A DNA stretch of 64,000 bases, from assembly GCA_950295325.1 (NCBI GenBank), contig OX485803.1, positions 60,653,554-60,717,553 on the forward strand. The letters are read 5' to 3'. Each line of letters opens with the position of its first letter. Position 1 is the first letter of the stretch. This stretch comes from Polytrichum commune. Its lineage: Eukaryota; Streptophyta; Polytrichopsida; Polytrichales; Polytrichaceae. The notes below the pieces were generated by a model. It did not search any database and was not told the DNA's origin. It saw only the letters and a list, made by a program, of their open reading frames with translations. The position numbers and the translations under genes are program-made. Below, in pieces: positions 1 through 13,530 of the stretch.

Positions 1-834
1 AACGAGTCACTTACAAAATTAAGGGTTGACCATTGCTCAACATAACACAAGTGTTCTATCACATGAAAATAAGTGACTGAATTAGTTCCATGATGCTCAT
101 GAATCTTCAACTTTGAGATTGAATGTGAGACTTTTCTTCATTGTGTTTCATTGTAGAGTCTAGACCCCCTAATCCAAAATGGACAAGTTTACATTGACAC
201 CACAAACCCCAAGACCCCGCAATCTAGTGTAAATTTCTTCGTGGGATTTCAGATCTAGGAGAGAAAAGGCATGCACTTTGAGAAGCAATGAATGTGTAAC
301 ATCGCATGTTCATGTGCATTTGGACTCACAATAAGATATTAGGGTTTTGTTATCCATGAGGTGATGGGGTGGCATGCGGTTTTTGAAAGTTATTCTCGTG
401 AGACGAGGGAGGACAAAAATATTTGAAGGTTTGGGTACTTCTTGCGGTTGCTTTTCGGGGAAGTGGCCATCACCAAATCCAAAGACTATGTCTACTTTAC
501 AAAGTCTCCCATCCACGTGTTGGAAAAGCGGGTGTTACGCATGCTTCCTTGGTTCTCCACCATGGGTGGCCCAAGCGGAACAATGAATCTTGCAAACTTT
601 TAGTTATGATAGTTTTACATGAATCAAGGGGCACATAACATATGTCATGTATTATGCCACTTCATTTCTAGTAGTATCACCATAGTGCATCGGCATGTTT
701 TACATCTTGGAGTCAACTTTACTTCTTTTTTTAAGTTCAACATTTTCAATACATTGAACATCTTGTGTATAAATTAAAATATAAGTTTGCAACATTTATG
801 AATAATGTTGAACATGGCAAGGTATCATAATGAT
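1..834. other. AT-rich DNA, no gene recognised
   Basis: Only short overlapping open frames occur here and none shows a recognisable domain or splice pattern. I see no structured repeat before the foldback element that begins at 844. Confidence 0.5.
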
Positions 835-843
835 GTGTAGGAC
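835..843. repeat. 9-bp target-site duplication, left copy
   Basis: GTGTAGGAC directly precedes the foldback element and recurs exactly at 1976-1984 on its other side. A 9-bp duplication is the usual size for Mutator-like transposons. Confidence 0.85.
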
Positions 844-1975
844 AGGGGACGTTAAAGTTTCCCCAACGACCTTATAGGGGAGGTAGATTCGGGTAGGGGT
901 AGGGGCAGGGGCAGCCGCCCACCCAAAATTTTAGATATTCTGGACCGGACCGAAAACTATTGGCCACCCGCCCGACTTCAAAAAAACCATTGCCCTAGCA
1001 TTCTTGAAGACCACTTATCCACAAATCCCATATTGAGTGCATTTCACCTTCAAGGTCCAAAATCCAATATATATGTTCACTTCCATTGAGTAAATAAGCG
1101 ATTGATTGGAATTTCATTTTCAAAATGAAACCACCAATAAAGCATGTAAATAACTAGGAAGTCAAAAATATTATAAAACCCTCATTAACACCGAGGTTAT
1201 GATTTTTGTGACTTGCCATTGCAAGGGTCTTTGTCATTCTTAAAATGAAACTAAATTTTGCATATTTATTTTTAGTATGTTCAGTATTATAGTCGAGTTA
1301 ATACCTTCTACTTTCACAAAGTATTCATATGCATTTAAATTAATTAAGTGTGATTAATTCCAGTAAGTCAATTTTATCATTAATAAGGCTTAATTAATTT
1401 GGTAAGCATACTTTCTGATTTAATTGGTCTTAATTAGAATTAATCAGAATTAACTAGACTTAATTACACTCACTCACACTTAATTAATTTAAATGCATAT
1501 GAATACTTTGTGAAAGTAGAAGGTATTAACTAAAAGATTATAATACTAAAAATACTAAAAATAAATCTGCAAAACTTAGTTCCATTTTAAGAATGACAAA
1601 GACCCTTGCAATGGCAAGTCACAAAAATCATAACCTCGGTGCTAATGAGGGTTTTATAATATTTTTGACTTTCTAGTTATTGACATGCTTTATTGGCGGT
1701 TTCATTTTGAAAATGAAATCCCAATCAATCGCTTATTTACTCAATGGAAGTGAACATATATATTGGATTTTGGACCTTGAAGGTGAAATGCACTCAATAT
1801 GGGATTTGTGGATAAGTGGTCTTCAAGAATGCAAGGGCAATGGTTTTTTTGAAGTCGGGCGGGCGGGCAACAATTTTCCGTCGGGTCCATAAAATCTAAA
1901 AATTTTGGGCGGGCGGCTGCCCCTACCCGAATCTACGTCCCCTATAAGTTCGTTGGGGGAACTTTAACGTCCTCC
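844..1975. mobile_element. Foldback Mutator-like element with about 500-bp terminal inverted repeats
   Basis: The element is 1132 bp. Left arm 844 to about 1353 and right arm about 1474-1975 are reverse complements with only scattered mismatches over roughly 500 bp, and the loop between them is about 120 bp and AT-rich. The ends read AGGGGACGTTAAAG on the left and, reverse-complemented, GGAGGACGTTAAAG on the right. It is flanked by exact 9-bp direct repeats. Long inverted repeats plus a 9-bp duplication fit a non-autonomous Mutator-like (TIR-MULE or foldback) element. There is no transposase reading frame. The arm-to-arm similarity suggests recent insertion or repair between arms. A transcript across it would form a very long double-stranded RNA hairpin. 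Confidence 0.88.
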
Positions 1976-1984
1976 GTGTAGGAC
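1976..1984. repeat. 9-bp target-site duplication, right copy
   Basis: GTGTAGGAC, identical to 835-843, follows the right end of the foldback element. Confidence 0.85.
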
Positions 1985-2796
1985 TTTAATACATATTTAT
2001 AGCGAGTGTCTTTGGTTTTAAGACAAACATCCATGTCTTGGTCATTTAGCAAATGAATTTAGACTTTGTTGATGTCAACAAAGCTTTGGTTGGGGTCTTA
2101 TCATTTTTTGTTGGTTGAATGTTTTCATGTGGAGTTGGGGGGGGGGGGCATTAACATATGAGAGAGTAAACTTGTCTTATTGTCAAACATTCAAGTTTGA
2201 ATGTGACCATCGTCTTATTTATCCATGTTGATTATGACATGACATGATTGAAATTTGTATTAACATTTTAGAAAAATCAAATGAAACCCCAAGAATGTCA
2301 AATCTGAGAGAGAGCTGACTTTTCAAAACTTTTTGCAAAGCTTGAACTTCCTCTTTTCAGAGGCCAAATCCTTCAAAATCTTCCTTATTGCCATACAAGG
2401 GTGGGTGGGTGGGAACTTTGACATAACTCTTTCTACCACTAATGCATTTCCTTACTGATTTACACAATATCATTTTTGCATGACGAAGTTGTTTGTCCTC
2501 AAGTCTAACACAATATGTTGTATAGTATAGACTTGTTGTACCACAACTTATTTTGCTTTGTAAGAGTATATGCCATACTTAGGGTTTCTATCATCTAATT
2601 GTATCCTATACCAAACCATTGTTCTTGACTACCCCATACCTTGCAAGTTTAACCTACTATCCTCATGCTTTTACCCTAGGGTATGTATACCTCATCTGCT
2701 CTATATATGGAGTGCTTACAAGGGAAACATTCCTAGTAACATCAACCACAAGATATGCATAAAATGTCATAATCCCAATACACCATCGTATTGTAA
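1985..2796. other. AT-rich DNA with a G12 run
   Basis: I recognise no gene. A run of 12 G lies at 2137-2148. Short open frames at 2570-3007 have no recognisable domain. Confidence 0.4.
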
Positions 2797-2909
2797 GTGT
2801 GAAGGGCTTGCCTCACCTGTGCCCATGCAACCAACCAACAAACATTTGAGGATTAGTTACGTACACGAGGTAAATAACAGCAGGACTCAGTTGTTATCCA
2901 TGTCACACA
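2797..2909. repeat. Direct repeat, copy A
   Basis: About 113 bp here align with 3908-4020 at high identity, for example the shared blocks TTGCCTCAC, GTGCCCATGC and ACGTACACGAGGT. Weaker similarity continues downstream in both copies as far as a GA microsatellite, so this looks like an old tandem duplication of about 1.1 kb. Confidence 0.75.
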
Positions 2910-3437
2910 CCTTTATGTTTCATCAAATGCATAGCAGTTTTTCAAAATGTAACACTCATTGCAAAATGACAAATGGGTGTTCAAACCTGTTCCTTAGCCA
3001 TGGTTGAGTCACCCCAAGTAGAATACTCCTCTTGGTGATTAGCCCAAGTTTCCTTCACCTTCCTCACGTATCTACCCCTTTGGTGAGTACTCCGAGAGTT
3101 ACCTCACCTTGCGTTTGTATGAATGGTAGAAGAGAGGCTCATTTTAGGGTTAAGGGTTTATATTGGAGTTCTTACCTGCAGTAAGTTCTTCTAAACCCTA
3201 TTTTAACCATGAGTTAAAGATGTGAGTTACATCAGTAACTATGGTTACATTATCCTATTCCTCCATAACCTTATTACCTTTTTAGTATGGTAAGCATGAT
3301 CACTTTCCATACATGTATATTAAGGATATCATGTGCTTATAGTCGTCTTTTTGTAAAGATGACTTTTGCTAAGTGAATATTTTGAAGGTTCATATTTATA
3401 AAACTTAAAATCATGGTATTGAACAATAACAAGAAAG

Positions 3438-3464
3438 GGGGAGAGAGAGAGAGAGAGAGAGAGC
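3438..3464. repeat. Short GA microsatellite
   Basis: About 12-13 GA dinucleotides. A much longer GA tract sits at the equivalent place after copy B of the direct repeat, at 4657-4746. Confidence 0.8.
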
Positions 3465-3907
3465 TCGGCATTTGCTTGAACAGATTCTATGCTTACTCTC
3501 CAGCATAGTTCCTTCTTAGTACATCCTCTTGTTTAGAGGCCATATCATTCCATTATATATCTATAAACCTTCCAAAACCCGGGAGGGTGGGTGGGACCAT
3601 CCCTCTTGATCACAACATTGCAAGATTACTTCTAAGTATTTACAAAATGTCTCTACTTGGTATGTGTCTAAAGCATTACTAAAACCTTTAGTATTCACAC
3701 CACTAAGGTTGTAAGTTTTTCCACCCTTAAGTGAAATAATGCATAACATATCCGATACACATCAAGTCACTATCAAACGAGTAAATGCCTCTTATTCAAA
3801 AAATACTTCAAGTCTCATTCACAAGTAAAAGAGGCTTTGTTATAAGCCTTGCACGCACAATATTTTTGCATGAAGATGAAATACAAAACCTAAGATGGCC
3901 GTCCAAA

Positions 3908-4020
3908 ATGTGAAGGGTTTGCCTCACATGTGCCCATGCCACCAACCAAATCCAAAGAGAGGGTCAGTAACGTACACGAGGTGAATAACAACAGAACCCA
4001 ATTGTTATCTATGTCACACA
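3908..4020. repeat. Direct repeat, copy B
   Basis: This is the second copy of the unit at 2797-2909. The similarity that follows it is interrupted by the MITE at 4106-4350, which copy A lacks, so the MITE inserted after the duplication. Confidence 0.75.
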
Positions 4021-4105
4021 AATGAATACGGTAAAATCATATGGTTTGTATCTAAGAATACTTAACAATATTAAGTACTCTACATGTTCCTTGGCCATTT
4101 GAGCT

Positions 4106-4350
4106 GGCTGGGGATTCGTGGCACTCACTAAAAATCATCCATCCAAGATATTGTGGATGAAGTGGCTCCAATAAAAAAAGCCCCCCTATGGGGTTGAGGG
4201 CCGATTCATTCGAATGTGATGTCACTAGACTAATTCGGGGCCTTTGACTCTATTTCCGGAATCAAATTGCCCAAAAATAGCCATTTAGATGATTCTTGTG
4301 TTTTTTTCATCCGCACGGATGATTTTTAGTGAGTGCCACGAATCCCCGGC
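4106..4350. mobile_element. 245-bp MITE, Mutator-like by target duplication
   Basis: Terminal inverted repeats of about 34 bp begin GGCTGGGGATTCGTGG on the left and, reverse-complemented, GCCGGGGATTCGTGG on the right, and both continue through GCACTCACTAAAAATCATCC. The 10-bp direct repeat CATTTGAGCT occurs at 4096-4105 and 4351-4360. This size of duplication suits Mutator-like MITEs. The interior has no coding capacity. Confidence 0.85.
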
Positions 4351-4652
4351 CATTTGAGCTTAGTGTGTAACAATACTGAGGGCGGTAGTGTACACCTTCC
4401 ACAAGTCCTCACAAACTTACACTAATCCGAGTAGTTACTTAGGGTAAAACTGCCTAAGCGGTTTTAACCTTTGAGAGGAGGGCTCAATGCTTTCCCCACC
4501 CTTCATATATGATTAGGTAAAAGCTCTCATCTGTAGATCCTTAGTGTGAGATCTATGGTTGAAAACAGTTAGGTAAACCTCACTTAGCCCTAGAACACTA
4601 AGTTCATTAGGGTTATGTTTTTTTACTAAATATGTTCATCTATGGCACAATA

Positions 4653-4656
<4 letters not shown>

Positions 4657-4746
<90 letters not shown>
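4657..4746. repeat. (GA)45 microsatellite
   Basis: An uninterrupted GA tract of about 90 bp, the longest simple repeat in the window. Such tracts are usually highly length-variable. Confidence 0.95.
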
Positions 4747-4750
<4 letters not shown>

Positions 4751-7700
4751 ATCATTTAATGGTATTTGCCAACTTGGCCAACACATGGAAGTGTGCCCTT
4801 GTGTCCACCACTGTGTTGATAAAGTAATTTAGGACTACTTTATACTAGGGGCTAAGGCCCTTGATTATCTTCCATTGATATAAAAACAAAGACGAACTTT
4901 ATTTTACAATGGAGGTTCTAGAATCAAGGAAAAATCAACCAAGGGCAAGTGATGATGAGTAGGTCCAGTAGTAGCTACATTGTCTTGTTGTTTGTGTTTG
5001 TACAGAAGCATGGGGCTTTCGGTAGTGTAAGTTTGCAATCTAAATATGTTTAAGAAACACAAGTTAATTTTTGATGATTCATTTAATTATAAAAATATAT
5101 TAAATATGAGTTTTTACTACAAATTGGATACTAATTCATTGGATCATAATATCAACTAAATCTAATAATTTAAAATTAAACTCTAAATCCTTCATTCAAA
5201 CTAAACTCTCAATATTTCATATAAACTAAACTCTCAATCCTTCATTCAAACTAAACTATCACTCTTTCATTCAAACTAAATTCTCAATCATTCCCTCAAA
5301 CTAAACTTTCAATACTTCACTCAAATTAATTTCTTCACTCTTCACTCATACCGCTCAAACCGCTCAAACCTTACTTCATCACTCATACACATACATCTTA
5401 ACTTTCTCCCCACTTATTATGGATTATAGACTAGACATGGGCTTCCCAACATACTACAAATATGATGAACTAACTACAACCTTTATTCTATGCATTCACC
5501 ACAAACACAACACCCCAATCCCCCAACCTCCTTGTCATAATAAACATATAATCATGCTATCTTGGTAGATCCCGACCTTACCTACCAAGATTTTCAGCTT
5601 GATCTTCCAATTTGAACTACACCTAATTAAGAACCTTTTTTGTCTTGGTTTTCCTAGATGGCATATCAGGAAGTGTTTTTGTTCCATAAGCTACGCCTAG
5701 TCTTGATAAACCCATCCTAAAGATTGTTAGTTTTGGATATGTTATATTATGGCATAGATCTAAATTCTCAACTTTAATTTCTTGCAACCTTAGTTAAATG
5801 TCTTCTTTGACTACCATGTCACACAACTGAATCACTCTAACCTACACACCATCATAATGATCCAAGAAGGAAGTTTGTTAATCCTAAGCATCGACCTTAC
5901 TTGCAAGAGTGTTACCACTATGAGAGTGCCTCAAATGTGGTTTCCTCAAACCTTTACTTCCATATGTAACTCAAATCCTCTTACATGGATTTCATATCCT
6001 CTCTCACAATCATCCTCTAACATCTTCAATACCAAGAACTAAGAGCATGCCCCCGTTACTCAAATATGAGACTACTTGACTGACTCCAACAACTAACTCC
6101 AATTACTAGCTCATACAAGTACTACTAACAACTAACAACCAACTCCTCCAGCATCTTTGCCTTGACTTACGTAGCAAAATCCCCAACCTAACCTTGATTG
6201 GAAGTTACCTTAGTAACTAGACTCTTACCCTAGTAAAACTAGAAGTTATTGAGCAATCAACCAAAAATTACTGCTACATTAACCAATACATTATTGATAG
6301 TCATAAAACACTGACTAGGCTACAAATACTTATTGGTCTAAAACAGACTAATGAAACTAGATGTTCTTACTAAGTAGAAATCTAAGGTCCTATAACTATT
6401 TCATTCTTAACACAAATGCACAAATAGGTACAACCATGGTTTGCGTATCTTGAGGCAAAACAAGCCCCCCCCCCCCCTTCTTTTTTCTAGCTCATTGAAT
6501 TTACCATTTGTCACGACACACTACTAGGAGATTCCATAGCACATAACTATAAAAATACAACCCATTACTAGCCAAACTATGCACACTAGGTTGGCAAGTC
6601 AAAGCTATAACTATACTCACCACATGGGTCAGAGGGGTCATCTACACACCCACAAAGCAATCCCTTACTAACCTCAAATTGCCCAAGTCATCCATTCCCA
6701 CCCTAATAGAAAAAAATACACCACACATCCATACAGTACTCAACATACCTCATCCTTAATAAATACAAGACATAACATAATTAAATCCGTGTTCCTCCAC
6801 CACCTTGGTACTATAAACCCCCCTCCCCTACGATTCCATGGTCAACACACCATCAACACCAACCAAGATGCACAATTCACTTCGCATCCTCATATTTCCA
6901 TTAAAACATTTGGTTACACACGCTCCATACTTTGAAGCAACTTATGAGAGACCGAGAATTTCTTAACCAAGGAGAGACGTATCTTGTAACCTTATTTGTC
7001 CCTAAACAAAACTAACCCACTCCTATCCCAATCAACCCATAACTCTAGAGTCGGGAGTCATAAACACTACTAATTGCTCTGACAACATAACAACAACATG
7101 TGCACCTCCATCAGGCAACAAGGGCAACATAGGCCCCCTCAAGCACCAATGATGGTTGTAAGCCATATCGCCATCATTAGTCCAACTGGAAACAACCCCA
7201 CACATTCCCTTCGTGAGCTCCCTAATGAATCATTGGCTGATTGAATCCACAAATTGACTAGCCCTCCTCCACTACGATCACTAAACTTTGTGCTAATGTG
7301 TCATGAGGCCCTGCATGATTGGGCGCCAACCTTGCCATGTGGGGACACACATGATAAACTGAGCCAACATCAGGTTCTCCCTTCCATGGCCATCGCAAGC
7401 CTGACTGAGATAAAATAACATCACAAGAGACTGCAGCTGGAGCATCCTTAATTGCAACCTCCCATCATACTATTGCGGAGGAGGTTCCCACAACATCCTC
7501 AACCGCATCACCCCCTTTGGTTATTGTTGGAATTACCACCTCCAAATCAACCCCACCATCTACCAAAGCCGTCTCTCAAAAGTGCAAAGAAAAAACGTGG
7601 ACATAAGACAATAACCTCTGCACAACCATCTTACTAAGTTGGACAAGATTATGCTTCTCGGCAACCCTACCCCAAAAATATTAGTGTGTTAAAAAACCCG

Positions 7701-8968
7701 CACATTATAACTTCGCCCACAAGCTAACATAATATCTTGCCGACATCACACACCACCCACTACATTCACCACTCTCTCATCTCAATAAAAAAAAATGCCA
7801 ATATTACGTTATAAGATGGGGCCTACCCCGTTTCAAGCTCAAACTTAGGGAATAATGTTTTCTTGCATCAACTAGCATTGTCGGCGCACAAGGACTTACC
7901 TCATCCCTTCACATAGGACAAAGTCACAACCACCCCCTTGAAACACGCAATCTCAACATGTCCACCCACACACAAATTTATACAAAAGGCCCAACACCCC
8001 TAACCCTTAGCCCTACACCCCCCCTCCCCAATGAGCATCAACACCACTAATTATCATGACCCTCAATTTATATCCCACCAAACAATCCATTGTCCAAAAG
8101 TTCTATTTCAATTATAAAGCCCTCCAATCTACAGGTAGGTAGTATTTATAGGTGTAGACTCGATGGGATAAACCCATTCAACCAACTCTAGAAAGAACGG
8201 GCCCTTGATCACATCAGCAATACAACTACAAGAGTCCAATTTCTTTATTTTTATTTCAAATCTACATGGCTTCACATAAATTTATTCAATTGCTATCAAT
8301 TATTCCATTCTAATAACATTAGTGAGAGTGCTTCACCCAAGTTTATTTGATGGTAAGAGAGAATAAGCAAGGTACAGTTCGGAATACTAATAGACTTATT
8401 CCTGGCCCCACCCATCATGCAATGACCGTTGAATAATGTTATGCATACTCTGCTGCACACTTTTACCTTCACTTTTTTTATTCCACACAAATAAGTTTAT
8501 ATTGAATGATGAAGGTATTGTGGTTAGAGTGGGATTCCGGTGTCAACCCCCCGGTGACCACCACCGGCATGCCTCAAGCCCGTTTGGCGAGGCCAAGGCC
8601 TAGCGAAAACTCTTAGTGACATCACTTCCGTTATTGAAAGTGCTCACCTCTAGGTTGGCAGTGCGCTTTGATAGGCTTAACAAGTAGAGTGTTGTTAGGT
8701 TGATTAGGCAAGGGGGCTAGGCCGGTGCCATCTCTTGATGAAGCAATGCCTTCATTGGCTAGAAATGAATCCCCATTCATTTGCGGGTTGTATTAGGTGG
8801 GAAAACGTAGATATGTTGGCGTCCCCGAGTCCTTTGAGATTAAGTTAGAAGGTGGTGGTTGCGCTGCTTTTCGAAGTTTGTGTGCAGCCTTCGGCATCAG
8901 TGTAACTTAGCTGGAGTTCAATAGCTTGCAAGAGGTCTTCAGGTGGTTACAGAACTCTGTAGATACTA
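4747..8968. other. Gene-poor stretch, C/A-biased between about 5.2 and 8.0 kb
   Basis: The plus strand from about 5160 to 8040 is rich in A and C and poor in G, like the LINE remnant near 36.7-38.0 kb. The bias suggests another decayed plus-strand retroelement, perhaps the 5' part of a LINE, but I found no conserved protein motif. A C13 run lies at 6465-6477. From 8.1 to 8.97 kb I see nothing recognisable. Confidence 0.3.
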
Positions 8969-11499
8969 CACTAAATAATTGTATTTAGTGTCATATGGTA
9001 TTTTATGTCATTGTGGTAACTTTTCTGATGACACTTCTTATGATTAAGTGTACAAATATTGTCATGGAAGATGGATGATAACTTCAATTTCATCCGTTGC
9101 CCATAACCCTACTTGCTTTTCTTTGGCCACTTTCCTTTGGGTTGCGTCTTTTCCACTCTAATGAATCCTTCTTTCACGTTGAGTTAATGCTGCAAGATGC
9201 AACACCAATTGTTGCACTACGTGATTCGAACTTGCTTGTTGTTGAAACCGGTTCAAGCTTTGTGGAGGAGGCAACAACTGCTCCCCCGAGTCCACTTTCT
9301 TCCCTCTATTGCTCAAATGCCCTCTTCCAGTGGTCTCTTCCGTGAAACTTACAACCTTCTTGACCTTCCCAATAGCTCATCTTCCTCCTTGTACACAATT
9401 GACAGTTGCATGTTGTCACGCACCTCTCCATGAGGAGTGCCTGCAACACCATGGGCACAAGGGGGACCCCAGAGTAACACCCGGGACTTGTGGGTCATAG
9501 GTGAGAGGGGGGTCCGAGTGATTCTAGTGTGGGTGAGGGCCTTGGGCATTGAGAACGCCTCCCACCCATGGAGACTAGGAGGCACAAGGGTAAGGCCATG
9601 AGCATTGGGTAGCTTATGGCGTTCGGATTCTAGAATGCTCTAGAACTCCTCAATTGGAGGTGTGAACTAGGAGATATGGCAATTTGAGTGGAGCACTGCC
9701 TAGGGACTACGTCCAACACTCAATGACACGTTGCCTAGGGACATCGCTTAGCACTCAAAGGGGCGTTGTGGTGGGACACTAGTGACCTAGGAGTGGTGCC
9801 CAGGACTGCCGAGATTAGAACAACCATAACTCTTGCAATACTTGCCTGAATGAGACAAGTGGAGAGTTCATCGACATTTACGCGAAGAGAAGATGTCAAT
9901 GGACTAGTCGCTTAATAGAATCGGAGATCGGACAACAAAGTTGTGGAGTTTGAAGTCAACGGCTAAGGGAAAACATCTACTTGACCCCAATTCTTAGGAG
10001 AGAGACAAAATGTGACTTGACGGAGGGGTAGGGGCCATGCCCAAAGTTCTAGAGGCTTATTGGGGAAGGTGGCTTTGCCGACCAACCCCGCCCATTGTAG
10101 AACAACACGGCCTCCACGGGTGTTGACCCAACATGGGGGCAAAGTGGCCAAGTATGCCTTGGATTGTTGTAGTATTGCTCCGACATTGCGATGATCAACT
10201 CAAGGTTGGACTTTCATGAATGGAAGTATGCACCTAACGATTGGCTACGTACTAAGGGGAGAGTCCCGAATGCATATGTAAGAGGGTTTGGTAACCAAGC
10301 TATGAGCTTGGAGGTTGGTATGGGAGCTAACCATGAATATGTGTGGGATGTGCATGGTTAGCGCTTGTGACACTTGTTAGAGTTGCGAAATGGTGAAAAT
10401 AAGTTAAGGGGAGCTAGCAAGGGTTGCAACGCTTGTAAATTTCCATATGAAACATAAATCAAAACTCCTCTAGGCCACCCTTCAAGTTTCCGGTCTCAAA
10501 ACCTCACAAATTGCTCAACCATGTTCTCAACTCCCTTACAATATCGTCATATTTATGCACTCTATCTTTTGATCTTGAGTGTCCTTAACTCCTTTCACCT
10601 TATACTTTCATCAACATTGTGTTCACTACAACTTATTGATGACACAATTTTGGAGGATTCCATCTGGTGACTTTTATTTTCGGTTTGAATTTTGATTTAC
10701 AACATCAAAGGAGGAATCCGAAGTCGTGAGCTCATCAATGAGCTCAATCCTCACACATGTGGAAATATATTTGGTTCGTCGCCTTTAGGATTGGACATGG
10801 TCTTTGTAGACGTCCATCCGGGTTCTTTGCTTCCTTGGCTCCTCTTTTGAGTTTCCTGGGATGTTTGCAGTGTTTGTAGTTCTTTTGAAATTCCAAGTCC
10901 TTCTTCCGAATTCATTGTCACCTTCTTTTGGGCTAATTCGACATTTTGTAGAATTCCATCCATTGTCTCGGGTCTCCTCACGGGTTTATGCGACGTCCAC
11001 AATTCGTAGTTTCTTAGAATTTTGAGTTGCATTTTGATGTTGAAATGGCATGGCTGAAATAACCCAGCTATGGAGCTGTGATGATGCAATTGCTTTGCAT
11101 TCTCTCTTGCCGACTTGGCTTGTGTCAAAATCGTGCAATTTCACATCACCGGTCCCCATGAAACTGTGAGCCAAATGCACACACACATATTCCCTTACTG
11201 CATGTAGGTAGTGTATAATCCGCAATATAATCGTGCCAATTATTGAAACAAAATTTGGTATAATTTGCATCCTAACAAATTTGTTATGAAATATTGTCGT
11301 GGATGATTAAAATTTGGATGACAAATAACTTCGTAAGTGACAATAATTGTAGCATTGCATATCTATAAGCCCAAAAAATATTACAAGGAATGACAATTAA
11401 TGTTGGGTTAACATTTAGTGTTGGTGACACTACACCAGAGTTAATTATTATTATTATTGAGACAATTAGAATCGGTGACACTAAATACAATAACTAGTG
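8969..11499. mobile_element. 2.5-kb non-autonomous DNA element with CACTA-type ends and TA target
   Basis: The left end reads CACTAAATAATTGTATTTAG and the reverse-complemented right end CACTAGTTATTGTATTTAG, both followed by TGTCA. The dinucleotide TA flanks both ends (8967-8968 and 11500-11501). The 157-bp element at 34955-35111 has related ends, also inside TA. The interior is GC-richer (9.1-10.4 kb) and may be captured sequence. It has only short open frames and I see no transposase. CACTA elements normally make 3-bp duplications. The matching TA in both copies suggests a Tc1/mariner-like mechanism instead, so the superfamily is open. Confidence 0.7.
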
Positions 11500-11501
11500 T
11501 A

Positions 11502-13530
11502 ATTTAAGTGAGCTATGGTCTGGTGCGCTAGATTCGTAGGGTCTTCATGTGTATTCTATGAGTTTACTTAGAATTATGTTGTTGTTTGAGTTTTTGAATA
11601 TGCCCCCCATGATGAGAGTTGTGGCTCATGCTCATGCATATAAGTGTGTTCAATTTGCTTTGCAGTATTTTGAGGCCTTTGTTACTATCATATTGGAAGG
11701 GTAGACATTGATATTAAGTAATCTGTTCATATGAGGAGATTTATAGAAGAACAATGTTTTGTTGGTGCATGTTCAATCGGGAGGATGAGTGATTTGACCC
11801 ATAAGCATTCTTCATGTGTTCAAATAAAACATGGAGATTGCTCTTGGGTGGGATTAAAATTCACTTGGTTGGCATGCGGGTGTTTGCAAGAGATTGAGAG
11901 GTGAGGGAATGCACACCTTTTTGGGCATGGTTGGATATTGCATGAAAGACAATGAAGTGGAGCACTTTGTGAATTTGTGCATCACAATGTGTCATTTGAG
12001 GATTTGAATGAAGGGTAGTAAGAATCTACAAAATTTGGCAAGGCTGGTGTCATAAATAAAGTGAGCTTGTCTCATAGCAACATTACATAAAGGGCTCACC
12101 AATGGACTAGATTTGGGATGAAAAAACACTTGGTTGCAAATCTCTTCGGTACATTGTTCTGCATGTGTAAAATGGACAATTTTGATTCAAACCCAATATG
12201 GGTTATAACTCTTAGGTATGCATGGACGGATATTAAAAGAGTTGCTTCCATTTGGAAGACCATGATGAATGTTCATGAAATTAAAATGGAGGACATCTTT
12301 AGTGTATTTTTTATATTATCATTGGTGTATCAAACATGAGATATTTCAATGCCCAACAAATTGCTCTTGACCATAGGGTGGAAGAGAGAATAATCAATCA
12401 CATTTTGCATGATGACAGTGAACAATGATTTCTTTCAAAATAACAACTAGAGTAATTTATGTGTGTATGTGGGTTGGGAGGGGGGGGGGGGGGTACCACC
12501 CAAAAAGAGAGGAGAAGAGCAAGGGGAACTTGAATGTTGCTCTGGCCTCCTCTTCATGTAGTCATGGTTGGTCGACTTAACAACCCAATTGCTCACTAAA
12601 ACTACGTAAATTTCACAATGATAAGAGATGATTGTTGCCAATGCACTACAAGTGAGGATTCTTTTTAAGAACAATAAGCCATTAATGACTTATTTGCACG
12701 TAGAGTTACCTAACGAAATATGTATAATGCCTACTAAATGATGGTTAGTGTCCAATTAAAACTTGAAAAATAGATTGTCACATGGGACAAATGACACATG
12801 AAGACAACATGCTTTAGTTTCAAGCACTTTGGGGGGGGGGGTCCCAAGTACGGACAATTTTTCTATAGTAGAAACTACTGATAATTGTAAAGTAGAAGTA
12901 TGCTTCAAAAATCCTACTATAACTACACAAGTCTATTTTCTAGCACATTGTGAGTATATATGTTTTTTTTCTCCATATACATAGGATTTTCATATTTTTG
13001 CACGCACATCATTCATGATCCCAATAAAGAGTGCCCCCACATTGATCACTAGGTAAAGGAGAGTTATAAATGGGTACTCAATATTTTGAGATGAAGGAAA
13101 ATGTGAGAGATCATGTCACTTAAGATATATCAAGATTCTTGATTTCCTAAAATTTAATGTGATTTGGTGACATAGCCCCACAATGATGATGTCAATCGAG
13201 CATCGTTTGCATCGTTTGTGTTGAGCGCCTTGGTCACAATCATGTGTGACTACCTCATGACTTCATAAAACCCTTGAGATATTGTGCCCATGCTCAAAAA
13301 GCGATTGTTAAAAATCTCTTTGGGATGGCCTTTCAAAATGATTTCTTAGGAGGCCTTTTGAGTTTTTTGGCAGTATGTCTTTAACTCTAGTGTAAAGTGT
13401 CCTTCGCGGAAAGGAAAAAGAAACAACGGAGAAAAGTGATAAGCACATTCAAATCCATGTTCTTGCAAGAGTCACTACAAGGATCATGGGTCATAGATTC
13501 GGATATTCAAAATCTATCTTTTAGTGGCAA
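11502..13530. other. No gene recognised; two G-runs
   Basis: AT-rich DNA with G14 at 12480-12493 and G11 at 12831-12841. Open frames are short and unrecognised. Confidence 0.4.

Noticed and set aside
8521-11500. An LTR retrotransposon around 9.4-10.4 kb
   Set aside because: I found no paired long terminal repeats, primer-binding site or polyprotein motif. The inverted ends at 8969 and 11499 explain the segment better.
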